Made by a program: the position numbers and the translations under genes | Shown here: one piece after another, positions 1-7,851 of the stretch | Numbering within the stretch: the stretch's first letter is position 1 | How the letters are laid out: each line of letters begins with the position of its first letter | Notes under the pieces: model-generated | The model's database searches: none | Told to the model about the DNA's origin: nothing | What the model saw: only the letters and a program-made list of their open reading frames with translations | From: Halarchaeum rubridurum | Lineage (GTDB): Archaea; Halobacteriota; Halobacteria; Halobacteriales; Halobacteriaceae | Assembly (NCBI RefSeq): GCF_014647115.1 | Contig: NZ_BMOO01000009.1 | Location: forward strand, 1-38,654 | Direction of reading: 5' to 3' | DNA length: 38,654 nt

Positions 1-647
1 TCGTATGGTGCGAAGATGCGATGTTTGATGAGCGGGCGAATCCCGAGGTCACGAAGGGATTCGCGGAGCGACTGCTTGTCATAGCCTTTATCGGCGGCAA
101 GAGACCGCAGATCGCCCGCATTCCGGCGGGCGATCTGCTCAGCGAGGTCTGCATCGCTTCCTTCCCGAGTCGTTGAGCAGTGAATGTCGAGGACGGCTTG
201 AGAGTCTGTATCGACGAGTTTCGTGACTTTTAGCTTCTGTACGCGATAGCTCGTTCGCTGGCAGTAGTGGCGGCTCGCAGCCGAGCGTTCGTAGAATGTG
301 GCGTCGATCGCGCCGTGTTTCGAGGGGTCGTGCAGCTGCGCCGACTGGCGCAGCAGCACTCGGCAGACGCTCATACTGATCCGGTCGAATGCTTTACACA
401 AGGTGGAGGGCGAGGGGAGATCGGCCGCGTTGAGGCCGATCTCCCCGGTTATTTGTGGCATCTCCTTCAACAGGTCAATCGTCATTCGGTAGGACGTGTC
501 GAGGTAAATCCGCAGACAATGCAGGGAAACAAGGGCATAGTCGGCGAATCCGCCGCCACCTTCCGGGGCGGCGGATTCGTCTCCATCACCGGTAACAACT
601 TGGGCAATCGGCACAATCTCACCAGTGAAGCGGGAGATTTGTGTCAT
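1..647 (-). CDS. IS5-family transposase, 3' part outside window
   Basis: DDE transposase of the haloarchaeal IS5 group, catalysing cut-and-paste movement of its own element. Translation from the ATG at 645-647 begins MTQISRFTGEIVPIAQVV and stays open to the window edge, so about 215 residues are visible. It contains GAIDATFYERSAAS, LVDTDSQAVLDIHCS and AADKGYD segments typical of this family's catalytic core. The C-terminal part with the last acidic residue lies outside. The element end should lie between 648 and about 682, just beyond the stop of the GIY-YIG gene, but I cannot fix the terminal repeat because only one end is in the window. Confidence 0.85.
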   Translation of the reverse strand, partial: MTQISRFTGEIVPIAQVVTGDGDESAAPEGGGGFADYALVSLHCLRIYLDTSYRMTIDLLKEMPQITGEIGLNAADLPSPSTLCKAFDRISMSVCRVLLRQSAQLHDPSKHGAIDATFYERSAASRHYCQRTSYRVQKLKVTKLVDTDSQAVLDIHCSTTREGSDADLAEQIARRNAGDLRSLAADKGYDKQSLRESLRDLGIRPLIKHRIFAPY

Positions 648-682
648 AGGCAACCGAATCTCTCCGCTTCAACTCCTTTGAT

Positions 683-1234
683 TTAGCGCCCCACCCCGAC
701 GCCGTCTAATGATTCAACACAGCCATTAGACCCGACAGCAGTAGTCTGTTCTGTGGGGAATGTAGTGGGAGGTTGCTCGTTCCACGACGGATCGTGGTCG
801 TCGATTAACTCCGCCTCTTTTTGTCCGTGTGATTCCGTCTCTGTGAACCACAGTCCAACTTGACCTCCATTACGAACGACCTCGAGAATCGCATTGTTGA
901 TTCGGCAGTTTGTCCCTTGACCACCTTTGAAACAGTTCCTCGGGGAGATATTGGAGTAATCTGCTTGGATCCGGCGGTGGAGGTCTACGGTTTTCCCGAT
1001 GTACACGACTTCGTGGTTCGCAGTGAAGATGTAGACTCCAGGGACGTCCTTGTAGTCGGAGGTGTCGGCATAGAAGTTACAGAACGGTCCCCACCCATAC
1101 TCGTGAAGTGGAGTCTGGTCGGATTTATTGTAGCGAGGCTGCGGCATCTTGAGGTCGACCTCTCCTGCCTTGTTCCGCTCCAAAGTTAGTGTGTCCACAA
1201 AGTCGAACGCCTCGGGGAGCTCGGAAATGTCCAT
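683..1234 (-). CDS. GIY-YIG nuclease domain protein
   Basis: Probable single-domain endonuclease of the GIY-YIG superfamily, 183 residues. Residues about 66-90 read GVYIF..NHEVVYIGKTVDLHRRI, giving the GIY-like and YIG strands followed by the conserved Arg. Further on, TESHGQKEAELIDDHDPSWNEQ supplies the late Glu and the Asn-rich end of the fold. The first 60 residues are an unrecognised N-terminal extension. The stop codon is next to the end of an IS5 element, so the natural C-terminus could have been altered by that insertion. Substrate and role are unknown. Stand-alone GIY-YIG proteins occur in mobile elements, repair and restriction. Confidence 0.75.
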   Translation of the reverse strand: MDISELPEAFDFVDTLTLERNKAGEVDLKMPQPRYNKSDQTPLHEYGWGPFCNFYADTSDYKDVPGVYIFTANHEVVYIGKTVDLHRRIQADYSNISPRNCFKGGQGTNCRINNAILEVVRNGGQVGLWFTETESHGQKEAELIDDHDPSWNEQPPTTFPTEQTTAVGSNGCVESLDGVGVGR

Positions 1235-1388
1235 ACTTGGACTTGGCAGACAGCTGTATAATAGGTGGGTGTATCAGGCGTCTAGCTTGACAAAAGTCGG
1301 TACGCAAGCCCACTTACCGGCTGCTTCACCGTAGATAGTATGTGACCAAGAGGATTTCTACAAAGCGAAAAAGGCTCGAATCGACCGA

Positions 1389-1979
1389 TTAGAGCTCGGT
1401 CGGGGGCAGAAGATCACAGAGAACAGCTGCTTGGTCAAGAAGTGCGTCGAAGAGCCGTTCAGTCGGTCGATATAGCGCGTGGTGTTCATCAACAGAGTAT
1501 GGGGTTTTCTCATCATCTGTGTGTGAGAGAAATCCGCACTCGAGAAGCGGAGCAAGGGTAGTATCCAGCGCAGTTCCGGAACGGCCAGATTCGGCTTCAA
1601 GAGTGTGTCGAGGGAACTCAGAAAGGAACCGCGTACAGCAACTCAGGACGTGAGCACGTCGATCAGCGAATAGTTCGTTGAGCGCAGTACGATGGGTACG
1701 TGTCCAATACTCATCGAGTTTGACGTATGTGCGAACGATAGGGGAAAGCTCGTTCAAGGAACCATTCGCATGGACGATGCCAAGGTCGTTGAGCGCATGT
1801 TGGTCTTTGGTGTCCAGAGACTCGCCGAGGGGATGGAGAACAGTTTGAAGCGCCTCGTGGTACCGCGAAGTGAGGAATTCCCCGACAACAACGTGGGCGT
1901 TCACGATATTTCGAGTTGGGTGCATTGACTCGTGGTGGTCGGGGTTTCGGTGGTCGACGTGGGTTCGTGGATAGCTCAT
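1389..1979 (-). CDS. unrecognised protein, 196 aa
   Basis: An open frame on the minus strand with plausible haloarchaeal composition, although less GC-rich than the neighbouring backbone. I do not recognise a family. The sequence looks mostly helical and ends in a Pro-Glu-Leu tail. Segments such as ALNDLGIVHANGSLNELSPIV and LAPLLECGFLSHTDDEKTPY resemble two winged-helix-like units, but that is only an impression. An internal ATG (MHPTRN, residue 19) is an alternative start. A TTAACCAAC inverted repeat lies 75 bp upstream of the start and could control this gene, the divergent RadA-like gene, or both. Confidence 0.55.
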   Translation of the reverse strand: MSYPRTHVDHRNPDHHESMHPTRNIVNAHVVVGEFLTSRYHEALQTVLHPLGESLDTKDQHALNDLGIVHANGSLNELSPIVRTYVKLDEYWTRTHRTALNELFADRRAHVLSCCTRFLSEFPRHTLEAESGRSGTALDTTLAPLLECGFLSHTDDEKTPYSVDEHHALYRPTERLFDALLDQAAVLCDLLPPTEL

Positions 1980-2053
1980 AGAGCACCTTTTCCAACGTGG
2001 TGTTGAGCATTAACATTCCGAGCAGTCAGGCTCGAGACTGCAGCTGGGTAGGT

Positions 2054-2095
2054 TTAACCAACACACCGCCGTCAATACGGCCGGGTGTTGGTTAA
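2054..2095. repeat. TTAACCAACAC inverted repeat, copy A
   Basis: Perfect 11-bp arms TTAACCAACAC (2054-2064) and GTGTTGGTTAA (2085-2095), separated by 20 bp. It lies between two divergent genes (1389-1979 minus, 2252 plus). Copy 1 of 6 in this window. The arm centres are about three helical turns apart, as for an operator bound by a dimer of dimers. Confidence 0.85.
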
Positions 2096-2191
2096 CACGA
2101 AGTACGCTCGATTCAGGAACTATTCTCGGAAACAGGATCCAAACGGAGACTACTCGGGACTGTACCGGGATTGGAGGGGATCACATCGAGT

Positions 2192-2240
2192 TTCCTGAAA
2201 CGCGGAAGCGACACGCCGCGGCTTATCGGGAATGTGGACC
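2192..2240 (+). promoter_or_regulatory. conserved leader of the RadA-like/polB cassette, copy 1
   Basis: The segment CGGAAGCGACACGCC..CGGCTTATCGGGAAT, 12-60 bp before the RadA-like start, is closely matched at 7788-7834 directly before the intact polB start. The shared core is two GGAA-containing half-sites about 25 bp apart in direct orientation. Conservation between the two copies, while the surroundings differ, argues for a promoter or operator. The binding factor is unknown. Confidence 0.6.
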
Positions 2241-2251
2241 TTTAGTCGAGT

Positions 2252-3196
2252 ATGGGAGAACACTCAACGTCGAACCGATTGACGGTGGACCAGCCGACAC
2301 GGGGAGCCGACCGGAATCGGTCCCTCGCTGACCAGGCCGATCCGGCTACGGACGGGATGTTGTTGCCGTCACTCGGCGACGGCATCACGCTGCTCGACAT
2401 CGAGGGAGGCCGCGGCGTCCCAATCCTGCAGTCGCTCGTACTCGACCATCTCCTCCTGCACGACGGGCCCGCCTTCTGGGTCGACGCAAATGGTCACGCG
2501 ACGACGACGACACTCGCTCAGATCGCGCCCAGTCAACGGTTGCTCAACCGAATCCACGTGGCACGCGGATTCACCGCCTACCAGCACTACGGCGCCGTCT
2601 GTAGTCTCCCGTCAGCGGTGAATAAGGTAATCCAGTCGTCCACCGCCGGTTCTGGGGCGGCCGGTCGAGGGGAACCAAGTCGTGACGAGGACACGTCGCC
2701 CCACACGCCCGCCCTCATCGTCGTGCCGGCCGTCGACGCCCAGTACCGCGCCGACGATACCCTTGGCGAGACTCACGCGAAAACCCTCCAGGCTCGAACT
2801 CTCGCTCGGTTGGCAACCTACGCCGAGGGGTACGACATCCCGGTGCTCGTTACGCGAAACGAACGAAACGAATTCACCGAGCCAGTCGCGACGGTCGCCG
2901 ACCATCACCTCGAGTGTGAGCAAACCCGGATGGGGCCACGGGTCGTCGGCGAGGACTTCGAGACGCTCGTCTATCCCGTCGACGACGGCGCGTACTACCA
3001 GACGACGTTCGCGTACTGGCGGCAGCTGCTCGCGGCACGCGCCACGCAGGTCGGCGTGGAACCGACGACGCCGGCGCCGTCGACGCCGACCCCGGAGGGC
3101 GTCGGAACGGGCGTCACCGCTGACGGTGAGACAGTGGCGGCCACCGCCGACCCCTTGCTCGACGCGTGGACCGCGACCGGGACAGGAGGCCGATAG
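2252..3196 (+). CDS. RadA/RecA-fold protein with degenerate Walker A
   Basis: A 314-residue protein whose core follows the RadA/Rad51 pattern. A region at residues ~48-60 (LLDIEGGRGVPILQ) sits where the Walker A GxxGxGKT should be but lacks the Lys. ALIVVPAVDAQYR occupies the Walker B strand, and an ARTLARLATYAEGYDIPVLVTRN segment matches the helix and strand before the TNQ motif of RadA. The last ~50 residues are a Pro/Thr-rich tail. ATP hydrolysis is therefore doubtful, so the protein probably acts as a scaffold or DNA-binding accessory. It is followed at once by a small charged protein and by polB. This order recalls bacterial ImuA-ImuB-DnaE2 translesion cassettes, where ImuA is also a RecA relative. 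That functional link is inference. Confidence 0.7.
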   Translation: MGEHSTSNRLTVDQPTRGADRNRSLADQADPATDGMLLPSLGDGITLLDIEGGRGVPILQSLVLDHLLLHDGPAFWVDANGHATTTTLAQIAPSQRLLNRIHVARGFTAYQHYGAVCSLPSAVNKVIQSSTAGSGAAGRGEPSRDEDTSPHTPALIVVPAVDAQYRADDTLGETHAKTLQARTLARLATYAEGYDIPVLVTRNERNEFTEPVATVADHHLECEQTRMGPRVVGEDFETLVYPVDDGAYYQTTFAYWRQLLAARATQVGVEPTTPAPSTPTPEGVGTGVTADGETVAATADPLLDAWTATGTGGR

Positions 3197-3198
3197 CG

Positions 3199-3504
3199 AT
3201 GGGGCGGACGAACCCGACATACCGGGATGCGCTCCGGGCCATCGAAGAGCGCTGGGCGGAGTTCCGCCGGGCACTGCGGCGTCGCGACCAGCCGCGCTTC
3301 GACCGGCTGTTCGAGTACGCCCGCGAGCACGCCGACGCGAGCGGGCTGTTGAACCACCAAAATCCGCTGCTGCCGGCGCTGCTCAGCATCGATCTCGAAC
3401 AGGAGGCCCGCCTCGACGACCACGAAGAACGTCTCGAGGAGCTCGAAGCCGCGGTCGCAACGAGCGATGACCAGGAGGCCGCCCCACCGGACGCGAACCC
3501 GTGA
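3199..3504 (+). CDS. small charged helical protein of the polB cassette
   Basis: 101 residues starting at the ATG two bases after the stop of the RadA-like gene. The start is chosen because the upstream in-frame Met lies inside that gene. The protein is Arg/Glu-rich and helical, with a likely coiled coil at residues ~66-85 (DLEQEARLDDHEERLEELEAA region). No catalytic motif is visible. It is followed after 2 bp by a start codon for polB (here a 31-codon remnant), so the three genes were co-transcribed and probably translationally coupled. By position it may bridge the RecA-fold protein and the polymerase. No family name is assigned. Confidence 0.7.
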   Translation: MGRTNPTYRDALRAIEERWAEFRRALRRRDQPRFDRLFEYAREHADASGLLNHQNPLLPALLSIDLEQEARLDDHEERLEELEAAVATSDDQEAAPPDANP

Positions 3505-3506
3505 CG

Positions 3507-3602
3507 ATGCCGTTCAGTATCGACTTCCTGGACGACGGCCGCGTCCTGGAGTGGGAGGCAACTGCCGACGGCGCCGTCGCGACCGAGCGCGATGATACGT
3601 AG
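3507..3602 (+). pseudogene. 5' remnant of polB
   Basis: The ATG two bases after the preceding stop opens a 31-codon frame (MPFSIDFLDDGRVLEWEAT..) that matches residues 1-29 of the intact polB at 7852 almost codon by codon, including many third positions. Similarity stops at GAGCGCGAT (to 3593), and the frame then ends at TAG 3600-3602. The homology resumes at 7661, where the next polB codons (YTPRFYV) are found. The original polB was therefore split here by the inserted mobile elements. Confidence 0.9.
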
Positions 3603-3775
3603 GGAGCGGAGCCAATATCTTCAGGGGTGGTCTGAGCGCCAATATGGCCTGGTGGCTCTGTTGAAACCCTCAAGGACTGACAGGTATCGCGTGCTGAATA
3701 TAGAGGGTGAGTTCAGCATGGCGAGTCCGTTCATTTCACCACACTCTACTGAACCATCCGCTAGAAAGGGAGTGC

Positions 3776-4534
3776 TTATTGTTCAATGAGTTGTTCTTGC
3801 TCTTCGAGGGTTTCTTCGTGGTCTTCGACAGCATCTTCTCGGGCCTCTGTCTCTCCACTGAGGCGGCCTGACAGTTCTTTGAGACGGTCTCGTTTCCCAT
3901 AGAGGACGAGTGTGTCTCCGGGTTTCGTCTCCACATCTGGTTGCGGCGCCCCGATGTATGAGTCCTCCCGGCGGATGCCGAGTATCGACACCCCCTCGCT
4001 CGGTAAATCCAGTTCAGTAATCGTCTTCTCAGCCAGCCAATCCCCCGCCTCGACATCCACCTCCGCCACACGATACTCGCGTTGCAACCCGAGCAACTGG
4101 ACATAATCCGTGACCTCCAACTCTGTTGTCTTACTAAGTGCCCACTCAATAAGTGGTGTGACGAGGCGGTTGAACCATCGGCTTCGTGCGAACAGGACGA
4201 TTACACCGACACCACCGAGAATGTACAGTAATCCCAACAGGTTATCGCCACTAGTACGCGTGAACGAAAGCACAAGCGACGAAATCGCACCGATGATTCC
4301 AATGCTGCCGAGCCGAATGAGCGCCTTCACGGTCTTTCGGCGGCCAGCCGTGGTGACAGCCTGTTCAGCCTCTTCGGTCGTATATCCCGCTCCAGAGAAT
4401 GCTGACGTGGCCTGAAAGGAGGCCACATCCGGTGAGAGGCCGTTCATCTCCAGCGCGATCGAGCCAGTACGCACAATCAACAGTGACAGCGCGAAGATGA
4501 TCAGGAGTGACAGTATTGGATACGTGGCAACCAT
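3776..4534 (-). CDS. membrane protein with C-terminal TrkA-C (RCK-C) domain
   Basis: 252 residues from the ATG at 4532-4534. An upstream in-frame Met at 4615 would add 27 residues without membrane character. Three hydrophobic segments follow: PILSLLIIFALSLLIVRTG near the start, LGSIGIIGAISSLVLSF, and LLGLLYILGGVGVIVLF. A cytoplasmic TrkA-C domain comes next (EVDVEAGDWLAEKTI..LDLPSEGVSILGIRRED ... GDTLVLYGKRDRLKEL), ending in a Glu-rich tail. TrkA-C domains bind small ligands and gate potassium or other ion transporters. This protein lacks a full TrkH or DASS transporter, so it is probably a regulatory or sensor subunit. It is cargo of the IS6-like passenger element, divergent from the FNT gene. 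Confidence 0.75.
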   Translation of the reverse strand: MVATYPILSLLIIFALSLLIVRTGSIALEMNGLSPDVASFQATSAFSGAGYTTEEAEQAVTTAGRRKTVKALIRLGSIGIIGAISSLVLSFTRTSGDNLLGLLYILGGVGVIVLFARSRWFNRLVTPLIEWALSKTTELEVTDYVQLLGLQREYRVAEVDVEAGDWLAEKTITELDLPSEGVSILGIRREDSYIGAPQPDVETKPGDTLVLYGKRDRLKELSGRLSGETEAREDAVEDHEETLEEQEQLIEQ

Positions 4535-4997
4535 ACTTCGATGTGAGTTCCCGTATTTGTAAACGTCAGCACTCACACGAACTACACGCTCTGTTCTGAG
4601 CAATCCGACTCGCACATACTGGATGCTGTGCCAGTGACCGATTCGCGCCCTCTATTCAGCATGATTGCAGAGACCTCACCGAACACTGTCAAGAGTCGCG
4701 TGCTGAGTATAGAGGATGTAGTCAACAGAATGGCAGCTTCAGAGGAATAGTCACCAGTTAGTTGGCCCTGACTCACATGCACGGGATAACGGAACGCCAT
4801 ACGTCCGAACGCCGGTAGCCGTCTCCCGCTTGCCGCTGATAAATTTATAATGCTACACATTATCACCTATACTCGGGGAGAGACATTATGGTACCACCAT
4901 TTCATCTTAGTCCGGGATCGCGGATTATTCAGATCCGACGAGCGGACCCGACTCCGGATACAGTCGAACCACAGCAGTTGCTGTCTGGAGGGTATTC
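4535..4997. other. intergenic region with an internal IS6-like end remnant
   Basis: No gene is supported in this 463-bp gap between the divergent transport genes. The block at 4696-4734 (TCGCGTGCTGAGTATAGAGG...) repeats the sub-terminal block of the passenger element at 3687-3722. The stretch 4644-4662 matches it in inverted orientation, so this looks like two IS6-like ends left tail to tail. A TATA-like AAATTTATAATG lies at about 4838-4850, a possible promoter for the FNT gene. A GGAGG at 4987-4991 is well placed as its ribosome binding site. Confidence 0.5.
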
Positions 4998-5981
4998 ATG
5001 AGCGACGAATCCGAGGACTCGCCACCAGGCGTCCGATCCCAGGACCGGGCTGCTTCCGGCGTCCCGGCAGCGGGCTGGGCACTCGGTGATCGCTTCTCAT
5101 GGAATGAAATCCATCAAAGGCTGCTCGCGTCCGCCGACGAGGAAATCGCCAGCACGCTCTCGGAACTGTTTTTCAGCGGTTTCACCGCCGGCTTCGCGAT
5201 CGTCTTGACGTTCATCGGCTACACGGTCGGGACCGCGACGTTCCCAAACAATAGATTCCTCGCCGCAGTGCTGTATCCGATCGGGTTCATGTACATCATT
5301 CTCGGACGGTACGAACTGTACACCGAGACCACTCTCCCACCGGTCAAGCTGGTGCTGACCCGGTTGGCCAGTCTCCCCTTGCTGTTACGCATGTGGAGCG
5401 TTGTCCTGCTGGCGAATGTCATCGGTGCCGCGTTCGGCGCGTTCATCCTCGCAAACACGCACGTACTTACGCCGGCAGAGATGGAGGTCGGAGCCGAATT
5501 CCTCCAGCACGGCCTCGAACTGGGCTGGTGGGACCTGTTCTTCAAGGCCCTGTTCGCGGGGTGGCTTGTTGCTGGCGTGGTGTGGCTCCATACGGCTGCG
5601 CGAGACACGATCTCGCGTGTCGTAATCACCTATCTCGTCTTCTACACGATTCCCGTCCTCGGCCTGTACCACGTCGTGAGTTCGGGCGCTGAAGCACTCT
5701 TCGTCGTGTTTCTCAAGACGCCGAGTCCGGGGGTACTCACCCTGATTTATGAGTTCTGGCTTCCGATCCTGCTTGGCAACACGACTGGTGGCGTCGTATT
5801 GGTCGCGCTCGCGAGCTACGCGCAAGCCGTGAGACGCCGGTATCCGGAGATTCGGGTTCTGTCGAGCCGGGAGATGCTGTTCAGTTTGAAAGGCGGTCGC
5901 CCGTTCGAAACGCCGAGACCGGGCATCCAGTTACCGGAAAACGGTGGTGGACCCGAGGAGGAATCCGACACAACTAGGTGA
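4998..5981 (+). CDS. formate/nitrite transporter (FNT) family protein
   Basis: Integral membrane channel of the FNT family, which moves small monovalent anions such as formate, nitrite or hydrosulfide, sometimes with protons. The 327 residues contain the family pattern: an amphipathic N-terminal segment (SADEEIASTLSELFFSGFTAGFAIVL), RYELYTETT near the first half-repeat, several hydrophobic helices, and GNTTGGVVLVALASYAQ near the C-terminus. The ~55-residue hydrophilic N-terminus is longer than in FocA and resembles YfdC-type members. A GGAGG precedes the ATG by 6 bases. It is cargo of the IS6-like passenger element. The substrate cannot be told from sequence alone. Confidence 0.88.
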   Translation: MSDESEDSPPGVRSQDRAASGVPAAGWALGDRFSWNEIHQRLLASADEEIASTLSELFFSGFTAGFAIVLTFIGYTVGTATFPNNRFLAAVLYPIGFMYIILGRYELYTETTLPPVKLVLTRLASLPLLLRMWSVVLLANVIGAAFGAFILANTHVLTPAEMEVGAEFLQHGLELGWWDLFFKALFAGWLVAGVVWLHTAARDTISRVVITYLVFYTIPVLGLYHVVSSGAEALFVVFLKTPSPGVLTLIYEFWLPILLGNTTGGVVLVALASYAQAVRRRYPEIRVLSSREMLFSLKGGRPFETPRPGIQLPENGGGPEEESDTTR

Positions 5982-6114
5982 CGTTGTACTATAGACAACC
6001 TGCAACTCTCCATTTTGTGGGGTGGTGCTGAATATGCGCTCTGTATTCAGCACGGCCTCAGTAAACTATCAGCGGCAGAGAGTTTCAATAGAGCCGGCCT
6101 GGTCTATTCACTGA

Positions 6115-6261
6115 CTACGACTCGTCTGGACGTTCCACCGCTTCCAACCCCGCTTCGATCACCTCTCGATACGCCTCACTCAGACTGTCCATATCGGCAG
6201 CCTCCTTGTAGTCCTTCACGCGTCCAGCCAGCGTGTGGCTGATGTCGATGTTTGGTCTCAT
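6115..6261 (-). CDS. small protein divergent from tnpB, ribbon-helix-helix-like
   Basis: A 48-residue frame from the ATG at 6259-6261, read away from tnp[21 protein letters not shown]..., ending ..[11 protein letters not shown]. The short strand-like N-terminus ([15 protein letters not shown]) followed by two helices is what a ribbon-helix-helix DNA-binding protein looks like. Small genes in this divergent position are, in my recollection, common beside haloarchaeal tnpB genes. It may repress the shared promoter between the two genes. The stop lies 12 bp inside the right target duplication of the passenger element, so the gene belongs to the TnpB element, not to the cargo. Confidence 0.65.
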   Translation of the reverse strand: MRPNIDISHTLAGRVKDYKEAADMDSLSEAYREVIEAGLEAVERPDES

Positions 6262-6305
6262 CGTCCAAAAGACCTTTACTCGTAAAAGGACAAGAAACTG
6301 TTGTC

Positions 6306-7610
6306 GTGAGGCGAACCAACACCTTCGCGGTCAGACCGCTTACTGACGGCGACGAGCGGCTACTCCGCGAATTGTTGGACGCCTCCGCCAGTCTCTGGAA
6401 CGAACTCAACTACGAACGTCGCCAACAGTTCTTTGATGGCAACTCAGTGTGGGACACCGCCGACTACCGGAAACAGTACGTCGGTGTCCTCGGCTCAGCC
6501 ACCGCTCAACAAGTAATCCGCAAGAATAAGTCGGCGTGGAAGTCGTTCTTCGCTGCCCGTGAAGACAGTGGGGATGCCGCTCCGCCCGGTTACTGGGGTA
6601 GCGAAGACGCTGGACGTGAGCTGCGTACGTTTATCCGGAACGACCAGTACACGCTTGAGTTCGGCGAGCGGAGTCGAGTCGAGATCCCCGTAGGGCAAGA
6701 CTTGAAAGAGAAGTACGGACTCGGATACTACGAGCGACTCCGTCTGGAACTTGTTGGGAGCCGGAAGTGGGACGGCGAGAAAGGGCAGTTGGAAATACAG
6801 TACGACGAAGTGAGCGACACGTTCAGAGCCTTTCAGCCCGTCACAGTACCAGATTCGAAACGGGATTCACCACTAGCCGACGAATCGGCTGCTCTGGACG
6901 TGGGCGCAAACAACTTCGTCGCCTGTACGACGACGACCGGCAAACGGTTCCTCTACGAGGGTCGCGAGTTGTTCGCTGACTTCCGTGAGACGACCGAAGA
7001 GATCGCCCGTCTACAATCTAAACTTCGCGAGGGTCGGTACAGCAGTCAGCGGATTCGCCGACTGTACCGTAAGCGAACGCGTCGCCGTGACCACGCGCAG
7101 GAAGCACTCTGTCGTGATCTGATCGAACGGCTGTATGATGAGGGCGTAGCAACGGTGTATGTGGGCGACCTCACTGACGTGCTCTCGACACACTGGCACC
7201 CAGAAGTCAACGAGAAGACCCACCAGTTCTGGGCACACCGCTCGTTTGTCGATCGTCTCAAAGACACTGCCGAGGAGTACGGAATCTTTGTCGAAGAGCG
7301 GTCAGAGGCGTTCACGACGGCAACCTGTGTCGAGTGTGGCGAGCAGGTGGAGACAGAGCGGTATGGCGACGTGTTTCGGTGTTCGTGTGGACACGAGAGC
7401 CACGCTGATCTCGACGCCTCACGGACGTTTCTTGAACTGGAGACTGGCACTGAATTCGAGACAGGGTCGATGGCATGGCCCGTGCGCCTCACGTGGGACG
7501 ACCACACTTGGTCGGAGTCACCACGCTCTCCCGAGAGGGCCAGTCCCAACGAGGAGCGCACAGACCGGAGTACCGGCGACGGGAAACTTGCCTCCGTGGG
7601 GACGGTATAA
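6306..7610 (+). CDS. tnpB: TnpB RNA-guided nuclease of an IS1341-type element
   Basis: About 434 residues from the GTG at 6306 ([20 protein letters not shown]...), the usual start for this haloarchaeal group. An upstream TTG at 6252 is in frame but adds an uncharacteristic leader. RuvC-like catalytic positions are visible: D198 in LDVGANNF, an acidic position in YVGDLTDV (D288, where many TnpB have Glu), and D368 in HADLDAS. A CxxC ... CSC zinc ribbon lies between the last two. TnpB proteins cut DNA guided by an RNA transcribed from the element's 3' end, and are ancestors of Cas12. The C-terminal extension after residue 380 is Arg/Ser/Glu-rich, as in relatives. The gene looks intact. Confidence 0.9.
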   Translation: MRRTNTFAVRPLTDGDERLLRELLDASASLWNELNYERRQQFFDGNSVWDTADYRKQYVGVLGSATAQQVIRKNKSAWKSFFAAREDSGDAAPPGYWGSEDAGRELRTFIRNDQYTLEFGERSRVEIPVGQDLKEKYGLGYYERLRLELVGSRKWDGEKGQLEIQYDEVSDTFRAFQPVTVPDSKRDSPLADESAALDVGANNFVACTTTTGKRFLYEGRELFADFRETTEEIARLQSKLREGRYSSQRIRRLYRKRTRRRDHAQEALCRDLIERLYDEGVATVYVGDLTDVLSTHWHPEVNEKTHQFWAHRSFVDRLKDTAEEYGIFVEERSEAFTTATCVECGEQVETERYGDVFRCSCGHESHADLDASRTFLELETGTEFETGSMAWPVRLTWDDHTWSESPRSPERASPNEERTDRSTGDGKLASVGTV

Positions 7611-7680
7611 CCACAGCCTCACCGGAGGAATCCCACGGTTCAGCCGTGGGAGGATGTCAATACACCCCACGCTTCTACGT
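7611..7680 (+). ncRNA. predicted omega-RNA 3' scaffold and guide
   Basis: Directly after tnpB, a perfect 7-bp stem CCCACGG/CCGTGGG (7632-7638 with 7644-7650, TTCAG loop) is followed by AGGATGTCA and the element end. In TnpB systems the omega-RNA ends at the element's right end and the next ~16-20 bases of flanking DNA act as guide. Here the guide would be TACACCCCACGCTTCTACGT (7661-7680), part of the broken polB. The 5' end of the RNA, probably inside tnpB, cannot be placed. Confidence 0.5.
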
Positions 7681-7773
7681 CTTCCCTCACGCCCCAGAGG
7701 CTGACCTCGACCTTACGGTCCCTCAGTCGGTGTACGACCAACATCCGTCGTCGACGTGACCGAGATGGTTGCG
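7661..7773 (+). pseudogene. internal fragment of the broken polB
   Basis: Continues the polB frame interrupted at 3593: TAC ACC CCA CGC TTC TAC GTC, then DLDLT.PQSVYDQHP, matching residues ~31-65 of the intact polB. Small differences and a short deletion after YDQHP bring a stop (SST then TGA at 7757-7759). Similarity fades after GAGATGGTTGCGAGA. The two pieces (3507-3593 and 7661-7773) are a decayed polB 5' end. The rest of that copy is gone. Confidence 0.85.
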
Positions 7774-7787
7774 AGAGAGAACATCGT

Positions 7788-7834
7788 TCTCTGAAATCCG
7801 GAAGTGACACGCCATCGGTTATCCGGAATACCAC
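7788..7834 (+). promoter_or_regulatory. conserved leader of the polB cassette, copy 2
   Basis: Matches 2192-2240 upstream of the RadA-like gene: CTGAAATCCGGAAGTGACAC.. against CTGAAACGCGGAAGCGACAC... ATCCGGAA occurs twice in direct orientation (7796-7803 and 7821-7828). It lies 18-60 bp before the polB ATG, so the intact polB appears to be driven by its own copy of the cassette promoter. Confidence 0.6.
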
Positions 7835-7851
7835 CTATTTGTTCTACAGGA

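Larger units (their letters stand above)
3646..6103. mobile_element. transposase-less passenger element with IS6-like ends and 8-bp target duplication
   Basis: The direct repeat GGCCTGGT occurs at 3646-3653 and 6096-6103. The enclosed 2442 bp (3654-6095) begins GGCTCTGTTGAAAC and, read from the other end, begins GGCTCTATTGAAAC. Both ends carry a second shared block of the GTGCTGAATA.AGAG type about 40 bp inside. IS6-family elements have ends of this kind and make 8-bp duplications. No IS6 transposase is encoded inside. The cargo is a TrkA-C membrane protein and a formate/nitrite-type transporter. A further internal copy of the end block at 4696-4734 suggests it arose by fusion of IS remnants. 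Movement was presumably driven by an IS6 transposase supplied in trans. Confidence 0.75.
3596..7659 (+). mobile_element. IS1341-type (TnpB-only) element, interrupted by a passenger element
   Basis: Boundaries are deduced from the split polB: homology to polB ends at about 3593-3595 and resumes at 7660-7661. The right part carries a small divergent gene, tnpB and a terminal hairpin ending GAGGATGTCA, which is the usual right end of haloarchaeal TnpB elements. No TnpA (Y1 transposase) is present, so movement would need help in trans. The left 50 bp (3596-3645) and the right 1.56 kb are separated by a 2442-bp element with IS6-like ends. Without that and its 8-bp duplication the element is about 1.6 kb. 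The exact terminal bases are uncertain. Confidence 0.6.
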
